Below are positions 57,996-64,000 of a stretch of 64,000 nt of DNA, piece by piece. Position 1 is the stretch's first letter, and every line of letters begins with the position of its first letter. Below the pieces are notes generated by a model. That model did no database searches. It saw only the letters and a list, made by a program, of their open reading frames with translations, and was not told the origin of the DNA. This DNA is from JAUWVG01 sp964633715 (GTDB lineage: Bacteria; Acidobacteriota; Aminicenantia; Aminicenantales; Aminicenantaceae): assembly GCA_964633715.1 (NCBI GenBank), contig CAZWHQ010000007.1, forward strand, positions 43,401 to 107,400, read 5' to 3'. Position numbers and translations under genes: made by a program.

Positions 57996-58984
57996 CTAAT
58001 CAAATGAAAAAGAAACGGCAGCTCCTTTTGCTGTTGTTTGTTCTGTTTGTCCTGGGCATGCTGATGTCATTATGTTTTGGGCCGGCAAAAACAGGATTAA
58101 AAGATCTCTGGGATTTTATCAACAGGGGAGATACCTCAAATTCCACAATATTTCAGCTCCGTCTATCCAGAGCCATCCTTGCTTTTTTAGTGGGAGCCAG
58201 CCTCTCCCTATCCGGTGCCATTCTTCAGGGATATTTCCAAAATCCTATGGCAGGCCCTTTTGTGGTTGGTGTTTCATCAGGGGCGTCGTTTGGAGCTGTT
58301 CTTTCTCTCCAACTGGGATTGACATTTAGTTTTTTAGGTCTTTCTTTCCAAAGCGTTTTTGCCTTTGTCTTTGGGTTTGCCATTGTCTACCTGGTCTATC
58401 TCCTGTCCCAAAAAAAGGGAGTCTTTAAAGTGGAAACCCTCCTTCTCACAGGAATCGCAGCAGGAGCATTGGCTTCAGCTCTGACATCCTTTCTCATCTT
58501 CCTCAAATCTGATTCGTATGAACAGGCTGTCTTTTGGTTGCTGGGAAGTTTTGCCAATGCCGACTGGAAGCAGATCTTTGCCATTCTCCCGTATTTTCTC
58601 ATCTGCTTCGTTATCGCTCAATGGTTTGCAAAGGACATGAACCTTCTCGTACTAGGGGATGACACAGCTCAATCCTTAGGCTGTTCCGTGAAAAAGATGA
58701 GAAAAATTTTCCTGGCGCTGTCTACTATTCTAGCCGCCTCTGCTGTTTCTGTCTCCGGCATTATCGGATTTATCGGATTGATCGTTCCCCATTGGGTTCG
58801 TCTGCTTATCGGACCGGATCATAGAGCCCTCTTTTTCTATTCATTCTTTACAGGAGGAGTCTTTCTCGTCTTCTCTGATCTTCTGGCTCGGAACCTGCTC
58901 TTTTCCACAGAACTCCCAATTGGGATTATCACAGCGGTGATCGGCGCTCCATTTTTCATCTATCTCCTCAACCAACGCCGCTAA
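57992..58984 (+). CDS. ABC transporter permease, FecCD/BtuC family
   Basis: A 330-residue inner-membrane permease with about ten helices. Family motifs are RLSRAILAFLVGASLSLSGAILQGYFQNPMAGPFVVGVSSGASFGAV near the N-terminus and, near the C-terminus, SGIIGFIGLIVPHWVRLLIGPDHRALFFYS, which contains the coupling helix. It completes the B12/iron-type importer. An outer membrane receptor or TonB gene is not adjacent. Confidence 0.93.
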   Translation: MTNQMKKKRQLLLLLFVLFVLGMLMSLCFGPAKTGLKDLWDFINRGDTSNSTIFQLRLSRAILAFLVGASLSLSGAILQGYFQNPMAGPFVVGVSSGASFGAVLSLQLGLTFSFLGLSFQSVFAFVFGFAIVYLVYLLSQKKGVFKVETLLLTGIAAGALASALTSFLIFLKSDSYEQAVFWLLGSFANADWKQIFAILPYFLICFVIAQWFAKDMNLLVLGDDTAQSLGCSVKKMRKIFLALSTILAASAVSVSGIIGFIGLIVPHWVRLLIGPDHRALFFYSFFTGGVFLVFSDLLARNLLFSTELPIGIITAVIGAPFFIYLLNQRR

Positions 58985-59034
58985 TTTCAAGTTATTCAAG
59001 TTTTGTAAACATTTTGATAAAATGAACCATTCTC

Positions 59035-59616
59035 ATGAATTTTTTCTTTGTTCAGGATGCACGCCAGAAATACAGGTATTTCTCTTCCGAACCCCTCTCT
59101 GAGATCCAGGTCGAGTTTTCTCGTTTCAAAAAATTTTGGGAAACTGCAAAAAATAACCTTCTAAAACTCCTGCCGCTCAAACTCCTCAAACAGGAACTAG
59201 CCTTTGAACAGGCTCTAAAACTGGAAGACAATCAGATCAGGATACTCTACTCAGGGGAAATGGATGAAAGAAAGATTGGGAGTAAATTTTATTATTTCCT
59301 GCAGAGGCAACGCACAAAACATATCATCTTGCTCGTTGGAGAATCTATTCTTCTGCCAATAACCGGAATAGCTGCACTCCTTCCAGGACCCAACATGCTC
59401 TTCTATGTTCTTGCCCTATTGGTCCTCATTCAATGGCATGCTCTGAGAGGAATCAATAGGCTTTTAAAAAAAGATCATCTGTTTATCCGGGATCTTACTC
59501 TCAAAGAATGGGAAGTCGCGTTGAAAAATCAGAAAGAATCCATGTTTCCCCTTCTTTTAGAAAATATTGAAAAAAAACACCAAGTTAAAAATCTGAAAAA
59601 AATATTGTGGAAATAA
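59035..59616 (+). CDS. Membrane protein of unknown function
   Basis: A 193-residue protein that I do not recognise with confidence. A charged N-terminal half (residues 1-95, with a FKKFWETAKNNLLKLLPLKLLKQ helix) is followed by two adjacent hydrophobic segments (about 100-118 and 120-138, ITGIAALLPGPNMLFYVLALLVLIQWHAL) and a charged C-terminal tail. The layout recalls putative K+/H+ exchange-related proteins of mitochondria, a weak resemblance only. An extended -10-like TGATAAAAT ends 11 bases before the ATG. Confidence 0.65.
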   Translation: MNFFFVQDARQKYRYFSSEPLSEIQVEFSRFKKFWETAKNNLLKLLPLKLLKQELAFEQALKLEDNQIRILYSGEMDERKIGSKFYYFLQRQRTKHIILLVGESILLPITGIAALLPGPNMLFYVLALLVLIQWHALRGINRLLKKDHLFIRDLTLKEWEVALKNQKESMFPLLLENIEKKHQVKNLKKILWK

Positions 59617-59658
59617 TCTACATCAGTCTGATGAAGGTGTTCAATTAACTCTGTTGAA

Positions 59659-59687
59659 TTGACAAAACGCGCTTTTTGTTTTATCTA
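59659..59687 (+). promoter_or_regulatory. Promoter of the DUF948-like gene, probably leaderless
   Basis: Consensus TTGACA (59659-59664), 17-base spacer, TATCTA (59682-59687), then 9 bases (tatttgagt) to ATG 59697; no ribosome site. Confidence 0.72.
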
Positions 59688-59696
59688 TATTTGAGT

Positions 59697-60056
59697 ATGC
59701 AACTCACATTAGACCAAATTTTACTTTTAGTGATAACCATTGCCGTTGTTGTCGCCGTCACTTTTCTTGTCACTCTTTTCCTTCAACTCCGGAAAACAGC
59801 AAAAGAGGGAGAAGAGACTCTCGTGGAAATACGGGAACTTGTCAAGACTCTAAATCAGACCAGCCAAAAAGCCATGGACAAAATCGATGATGTCGATGAA
59901 ACTCTTCAAACCGCAAAAAAGACCGCTGTTCAGCTTTCGGAAATCACATGGTTCTTGACCTCGAAAATTATTAAACCCTCGTCAAAGTACTGGCCAGTTG
60001 TTTGGCCACTTTTTCGTCTCGGCTGGCGGCAATGGAAAAAACGTAAGGAGAATTAA
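59697..60056 (+). CDS. DUF948-like membrane-anchored coiled-coil protein
   Basis: A 119-residue protein (start ATG 59697) with one N-terminal transmembrane helix (about residues 5-28, ILLLVITIAVVVAVTFLVTLFLQL) followed by a helical region with heptad-like spacing (TLVEIRELVKTLNQTSQKAMDKIDDVDETL) as in DUF948 proteins. An upstream in-frame TTG at 59676 lies inside the -10 region of its promoter and is excluded. It is followed 1 base later by a YtxH-like gene; the two families are often neighbours and are linked to general stress or envelope functions in Firmicutes. Confidence 0.78.
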   Translation: MQLTLDQILLLVITIAVVVAVTFLVTLFLQLRKTAKEGEETLVEIRELVKTLNQTSQKAMDKIDDVDETLQTAKKTAVQLSEITWFLTSKIIKPSSKYWPVVWPLFRLGWRQWKKRKEN

Positions 60057-60057
60057 C

Positions 60058-60384
60058 ATGTCACATAATGGCTCGAGCGCACTTGAGGTTACCCTCTCTT
60101 TTCTCTTGGGAACGGCAACCGGCTTCATCCTGGGTGTCCTTTTTGCTCCATCAAGCGGAGAAGAGACCCGCAAGAAAATCAAAGAGGAGGCTGAAAAAGC
60201 CGGACTTAAAGCCAAGGAGGGGTACGAAAAAATTACCCAGGAAACAGAAAAAGGTTTGAAAGTGGCTAAAGAAAAAACCTACGAAGGTATCGACGCACTC
60301 AAAGAATTTGTAGAAAAAAAGAAGGAAGAGCTTTCGAAGGAAGGTCCAGGCGATTCTACAAAAAAAGAGGAAGAGAAGACTTAG
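60058..60384 (+). CDS. YtxH-like small membrane protein
   Basis: A 108-residue protein with a Gly-rich transmembrane helix (about residues 10-30, SFLLGTATGFILGVLFAPSSG), the LFAPxSGxETR hallmark of YtxH proteins, and a charged amphipathic helix of about 75 residues rich in Lys and Glu. A ribosome site AAGGAG (60045-60050) placed 7 bases before the ATG fixes the start; a reading frame starting at 59998 is rejected. Function unknown; stress-related in Bacillus. Confidence 0.85.
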   Translation: MSHNGSSALEVTLSFLLGTATGFILGVLFAPSSGEETRKKIKEEAEKAGLKAKEGYEKITQETEKGLKVAKEKTYEGIDALKEFVEKKKEELSKEGPGDSTKKEEEKT

Positions 60385-60477
60385 CACAGAATTTTTTCAA
60401 CTTAGAAATAGATAATCCACTTTAAATAGACAGCCATATTTTTATAAATCCTATTCTATGGATTCGGAGAAGCCAAA

Positions 60478-61776
60478 ATGTCACAAGCAATAATTCAAGC
60501 TGTTCATGCGAGAGAAATCCTCGATTCGAGAGGAAATCCAACCATTAAAACTGCCGTCACGGTCCAATCCGGAATAACGGGTGTCGCCTCGGTTCCATCC
60601 GGGGCCTCAACAGGAACACATGAGGCCCTAGAGCTCCGAGATAATGATCCTACCCGCTACCTTGGAAAGGGTGTCCTTAAAGCCGTCGACAATGTCAAAA
60701 ATATTATTTCTCCTCAAATTATTGGAATGGATGCCATCCAACAAGAAGAACTCGACAATCTCCTCCTCCGTCTGGATGGAACAAAGGATAAAAGTAATCT
60801 CGGGGCCAATGCCATTCTTTCCGTATCCATGGCTGCTGCTCAAGCCTCGGCGAAAACCCTAGGACGGCCTCTATTTGACTATCTCGGCAAAAGGGAAAAA
60901 TATTGCCTTCCTGTTCCCTTCGTGAACATTCTCAACGGAGGATCCCATGCCGACAACAACGTCGACATCCAGGAATTTATGATTGTACCATCGGGGCGCT
61001 TGAATTTCTCAGAAGCCATAAGAACGGTTGCCGAAGTCTTTCATAACCTCAAAAAAATTCTCAAACAGAAGGGTTACAGCACAGCTGTTGGTGATGAGGG
61101 AGGATTTGCTCCCAATCTAAAATCCAACGAGGAAGCCCTAGATCTTATACTGGAAAGCATCCAAAAAGCAGGCTATTCTCAGGGAAAAGATATCTGGCTG
61201 GCTCTGGATGTCGCGGCGTCTGAATTTTTCGAAGACAACTATTATGTCTTTAATAAATCCGATGGGTCCAGAAAGAACACAAACCAGATGCTGGAATTTT
61301 ACCAGACTCTGGTAAAGAATTATCCCATTATCTCCATCGAAGATGGTTTTGCTGAAGATGATTGGGACGGGTGGAAAGTCCTCACAGAAATCCTTGGTCA
61401 AAAAATCCAGCTCGTAGGTGACGATATTTTTGTCACAAACATCGAACGATTTCAAGAAGGAATAAATAGGAATATCGCCAATTCCATCCTCATCAAGCTC
61501 AATCAGATCGGAACACTCACGGAAACGATTGCCACCGTTAAACTGGCTCAAGACAAAGGATACTCCACAGTGATCTCCCACCGTTCTGGAGAAACAGAAG
61601 ACACATTTATCGCCGATTTGAGTGTCGCCATCGACGCAGAACAGATCAAAACAGGATCTCTCAGTCGAAGCGAGAGGGTGGCCAAATACAACAGGCTCCT
61701 CGAAATTGAAGAAGACTTGGGAGATAGAGGAGTTTATGTCGGTCATAAGGCATTTTCCAAGTTTTTAACTTCATAG
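60478..61776 (+). CDS. eno: Enolase
   Basis: A 432-residue enolase converting 2-phosphoglycerate to PEP in glycolysis and gluconeogenesis. The N-terminus has VHAREILDSRGNPTI and GASTGTHEALELRD; catalytic and metal-binding parts are GDEGGFAPN, SIEDGFAEDDWDGW, QLVGDDIFVTN, LIKLNQIGTLTET and SHRSGETED. The length equals the E. coli enzyme. A GGAGAAG ribosome site is near the ATG; the product PEP is the phosphate donor for the PTS proteins encoded at 33914-38425. Confidence 0.97.
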   Translation: MSQAIIQAVHAREILDSRGNPTIKTAVTVQSGITGVASVPSGASTGTHEALELRDNDPTRYLGKGVLKAVDNVKNIISPQIIGMDAIQQEELDNLLLRLDGTKDKSNLGANAILSVSMAAAQASAKTLGRPLFDYLGKREKYCLPVPFVNILNGGSHADNNVDIQEFMIVPSGRLNFSEAIRTVAEVFHNLKKILKQKGYSTAVGDEGGFAPNLKSNEEALDLILESIQKAGYSQGKDIWLALDVAASEFFEDNYYVFNKSDGSRKNTNQMLEFYQTLVKNYPIISIEDGFAEDDWDGWKVLTEILGQKIQLVGDDIFVTNIERFQEGINRNIANSILIKLNQIGTLTETIATVKLAQDKGYSTVISHRSGETEDTFIADLSVAIDAEQIKTGSLSRSERVAKYNRLLEIEEDLGDRGVYVGHKAFSKFLTS

Positions 61777-61801
61777 ATTTTTACGGGAAAAAATAACAGA
61801 C

Positions 61802-63409
61802 ATGGCCTCCGACAAAAAGAAAAAAGAGGCAATATTCACATCTTCACAGATCGAAGTTAAAAACGTATTTACCGAGACAGATCTTGAACATTTTGATCCC
61901 TCTACTGATCTGGGCAAGCCGGGAAGTTTCCCCTTTACTAGAGGGATCTATCCTGATATGTACCGGCATCGTCTCTGGACCAAACGTCAGTATGCAGGCT
62001 TCGGAACAGCGGAAGAGTCAAACAAGAGATACCATTACTTACTGGAACAGGGACAAACCGGCTTGAGCATCGCCTTTGACCTGCCCACTCAGCTGGGTCT
62101 TGATTCTGATCACCATCTGGCTCAAGGAGAGGTGGGCAAGGTGGGTGTCGCCATCGATTCCATCGATGACATGTCCAATCTGTTTTTAGATATTCCTTTG
62201 GACAGAGTCAGCGTCTCGATGACGATCAATTCCACGGCATCCATCATTCTAGCCATGTATCTGGCTTTGGCAGATCAAAGAAAAATTCCATGGACCGAAC
62301 TGAGGGGGACAATTCAAAACGATATCCTCAAGGAATATATTGCCAGAGGAACATATATATATCCTCCTCAGGCATCGATGAAAATTATCACCGACACTCT
62401 TGCCTTTTGCCAAAAAAATGTGCCTCTGTGGAACACCATGAGCATTAGCGGATACCACATTCGCGAAGCGGGCGCAACGGCCGTTCAAGAGGTGGCCTTC
62501 ACCATGGCGAATGCTGTGGCCTACATCAAAGCGTCTCTAAATGCTGGATTGGATTTGGATAATTTTGCCCCGCGTTTGTCCTTTTTCCTTGCTTCCCATA
62601 ATAACTTCCTGGAGGAAGTCGCGAAATTTCGGGCTGCCAGGAGAATTTGGGCACGGATCATGAAAAAAACATTTAAAGCTAAAAATCCTCTTTCTTGGAA
62701 ATTTAGATTTCACACCCAGACAAGCGGTGCAACACTCGTCGCACAAGAGCCTGAAAACAATGTGGTTAGGGTTACGCTGCAAGCTCTGGCAGCTGTATTG
62801 GGGGGAACGCAATCTCTTCATACAAATTCTCGTGATGAAGCCATGGCCCTTCCCAGTCAAGAGTCGGTCCGAATCGCACTTCGTACACAACAGATACTCG
62901 CCTTTGAAAGTGGCGTGGCCGATACAGTGGATCCATTAGGTGGTTCGTACTATTTGGAATTCCTTACAAGCCAGATCGAGGACAAAGTGAATACCTATCT
63001 CCAGACGATCGAAAATATGGGAGGAGTCCTCCAGGCCATCGAAAAAGGATATATCCAAAAGGAAATTCAAAACAGCGCCTATGACTATCAAAAACAATTA
63101 GACAGCAAAGAGCAAATCATCGTCGGTCTAAATGAGTTTAGCCAAGGGGATGAAAAAATCACTTTTTCAATCGATTCCATTCCCGAGAGAATTGAAAAAA
63201 CACAGATAAAAAAAACTCAAGAACTCAAAGCAAGCAGATCGAATAGAGAAACAACTCTAAAACTCCGTTCACTCGAAGAGGCCGTTAAGAATCAGCAGAA
63301 CATCCTTCCCTTCTTGATAGAAGCCGTCAAGGCAAAAGCTACTTTGGGCGAAATATCAGCAGTCCTCGAAAAAATCTACGGCACCTACCGAGAAAACCCC
63401 ATCATCTGA
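61802..63409 (+). CDS. Methylmalonyl-CoA mutase large subunit, catalytic domain only
   Basis: A 535-residue protein covering the TIM-barrel catalytic domain of adenosylcobalamin-dependent methylmalonyl-CoA mutase (PFTRGIYPDMYRHRLWTKRQYAGFGTAEESNKRYHYL, GLSIAFDLPTQLG, FHTQTSGATLVAQEPENN, GGTQSLHTNSRDEA). The cobalamin-binding domain with DxHxxG is not in this chain and must come from a separate small subunit, as in two-subunit archaeal and bacterial forms. The close relatives isobutyryl-CoA or ethylmalonyl-CoA mutase cannot be excluded. It links propionate or branched-chain amino-acid breakdown to succinyl-CoA; a B12-type importer lies 3 kb upstream. Confidence 0.93.
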   Translation: MASDKKKKEAIFTSSQIEVKNVFTETDLEHFDPSTDLGKPGSFPFTRGIYPDMYRHRLWTKRQYAGFGTAEESNKRYHYLLEQGQTGLSIAFDLPTQLGLDSDHHLAQGEVGKVGVAIDSIDDMSNLFLDIPLDRVSVSMTINSTASIILAMYLALADQRKIPWTELRGTIQNDILKEYIARGTYIYPPQASMKIITDTLAFCQKNVPLWNTMSISGYHIREAGATAVQEVAFTMANAVAYIKASLNAGLDLDNFAPRLSFFLASHNNFLEEVAKFRAARRIWARIMKKTFKAKNPLSWKFRFHTQTSGATLVAQEPENNVVRVTLQALAAVLGGTQSLHTNSRDEAMALPSQESVRIALRTQQILAFESGVADTVDPLGGSYYLEFLTSQIEDKVNTYLQTIENMGGVLQAIEKGYIQKEIQNSAYDYQKQLDSKEQIIVGLNEFSQGDEKITFSIDSIPERIEKTQIKKTQELKASRSNRETTLKLRSLEEAVKNQQNILPFLIEAVKAKATLGEISAVLEKIYGTYRENPII

Positions 63410-63495
63410 TCTGCATCCACAGAGCCAGACAGGTGTCGATTGGGGCGGTACCCGGCACGAGGTATCTTTCCCTACGCGAAGACCCGTCTTTCTAG

Positions 63496-63810
63496 CCACC
63501 GCACCACCATCGCCTTCGCGTGCTCCGGGATAAGATACCTTCGCGCCATCCACCCCAATTTGCCTGGAAGTACTCCCATTTTCGTGATTGTTTCAAAAGT
63601 TCTGGGAAGATGATGGAGAAATCCGTTTGGAGGACGAGCGGACATGGTATTTATTCCAGAGTCGAACGGAACCCTTACGCATTCTGCCTCCATCACATAC
63701 GAATGTGCATGGAGACAGACATGACTACGTCCATTCGACTAACTAAAGGTCAAGGGAGAGAGAGGCCCGGCGGCATCCATGTCCATCTGAGGAGCATGGT
63801 GGTGCGGTGG
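63496..63810. repeat. Nested inverted repeats around an 81-base hairpin
   Basis: Outer arms: a perfect 15-bp pair, 63496-63510 and 63796-63810 (CCACCGCACCACCAT and its complement). Middle arms: GGACATGG (63640-63647) with CCATGTCC (63777-63784). Central hairpin 63660-63740: AGTCGAACGGA pairs with TCCATTCGACT (one mismatch), an inner part around TCTGCCTCCAT pairs with ATGGAGACAGA (one mismatch), and CACAT/ATGTG closes on a 4-base loop. Both mismatches are C-A on the plus strand, thus G-U wobble pairs if the minus strand were transcribed. The nested order suggests one fold-back unit. Confidence 0.65.
63502..63625 (+). repeat. Second copy of the intergenic repeat seen at 48827-48917
   Basis: Shares CACCACCATC (63502-63511), CTCCGGGATAAGATAC (63523-63538) and ATCCACCCC (63548-63556) with the copy after ribBA, with two 9-base insertions containing CTTCGCG. 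AGTTCTGGGA (63598-63607) and GGAGAAATCCG (63615-63625) match the other copy in inverted orientation. Confidence 0.6.
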
Positions 63811-64000
63811 GTTGGGTCTACGACGAAGATGGAGCAGGATGCGCCGGTGACTCCTGGGGAAAACGAAGCGTGATTTCGTATCACTTCACAGAACTCCTTC
63901 TTGAAATCATGGAAATGGGAAGACGAGTAGAGACAGAGCCGCGGCTTGGTTGACATTGTGAGGGGGCAGTTTTAAGATACGTCTATGCGATGGACATCTG

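Larger units (their letters stand above)
63410..64000. other. 590-base stretch without a recognisable gene
   Basis: Short open frames exist on both strands but none has a ribosome site or a recognisable family motif. The stretch is visibly richer in G and C than the adjoining genes and carries the inverted repeats listed separately. The final 190 bases (63811-64000) show nothing I can identify. Confidence 0.6.

Noticed and set aside
59998..60057. Longer start of the YtxH-like gene
   Set aside because: It overlaps the DUF948-like gene out of frame, while AAGGAG 7 bases before ATG 60058 fixes the shorter form.
63472..63956. Short overlapping open frames after the mutase gene on both strands
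   Set aside because: No family motif, no ribosome site, unusual composition; they are better explained by the repeat structures there.

Overview
This window is one chromosomal stretch of a Gram-negative (diderm) bacterium with about 45% GC. The outer membrane is indicated by a complete Tol-Pal cluster (tolQ, tolR, a TolA/TonB-like protein, tolB, pal, a CpoB-like gene) and by LPS-export genes (lptB, a fused LptC/LptA-like protein, lptE). The mixture of a proteobacterial-type rpoN-hpf-ptsN-rapZ cluster, an HPr kinase gene, a Firmicutes-type ricT and mrfA, a Ktr potassium system, cobalamin-type methylmalonyl-CoA mutase and a fused lactate-oxidation iron-sulfur protein fits an uncultured, probably anaerobic, deep-branching phylum of the Acidobacteriota/Aminicenantes kind. 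That placement is an inference; no rRNA gene is present to test it.

Layout. 1-2347 (minus): ATP synthase genes b', b, delta and the first 273 codons of alpha. 2430-4990 (minus): a degenerate response regulator, accD and folC in one run. 5237-10260 (plus): two glycosyltransferases, an epimerase, a methyltransferase and a TolB-like propeller protein (cell-surface polysaccharide and envelope). 10304-17782 (plus): dicarboxylate/glutamate symporter with a coupled radical SAM protein, rsmA, ftsK and a LutB-LutA fusion. 17908-19213 (plus): ECF sigma factor and membrane anti-sigma factor. 19282-23486 (minus): uvrA-holB-ricT, divergent from an MrfA-type helicase (23602-25950). 25971-28013 (minus): KtrB/KtrA potassium uptake. 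28184-33906 (plus): Tol-Pal, ssb and a cupin. 33914-44842 (minus): regulatory PTS (EI, HPr, EIIA-Man, RapZ, HprK, PtsN), HPF, sigma-54, LptB, LptC/A and RecJ. 45001-49537 (plus): ftsY, riboflavin genes ribD, ribE, ribBA and a HEAT protein. 49534-51606 (minus): dtd and murJ. 51693-51971 (plus): rpsT. 51949-56060 (minus): leuS-lptE-holA. 56299-63409 (plus): a cobalamin/iron-type ABC importer, envelope-associated small proteins, enolase and the methylmalonyl-CoA mutase large subunit. 63410-64000 has no recognisable gene but has nested inverted repeats.

How the parts work together. The PTS proteins lack any sugar permease here and include the kinase, PtsN and RapZ, so they look like a signalling relay sharing a transcription unit with sigma-54, the hibernation factor and LPS export. 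The B12/iron importer may feed the cobalamin-dependent mutase nearby. Repair functions (uvrA, mrfA, recJ, ssb) are spread through the window.

The observations most worth checking are: (1) a recurrent promoter architecture in which the -10 box ends 7-9 bases before the start codon, implying many leaderless mRNAs (uvrA, recJ, ftsY, ftsK, symporter, a DUF948-like gene); (2) a UvrA that keeps the UvrB-binding region and zinc modules but lacks the roughly 100-residue insertion domain, divergent from mrfA; (3) a minimal HprK with Pro where the family has its His; (4) a receiver protein with Glu in place of the phosphorylated Asp; (5) a 33-bp-arm palindrome between leuS and the ABC importer; (6) nested inverted repeats at 63496-63810, part of which recurs at 48827-48917.
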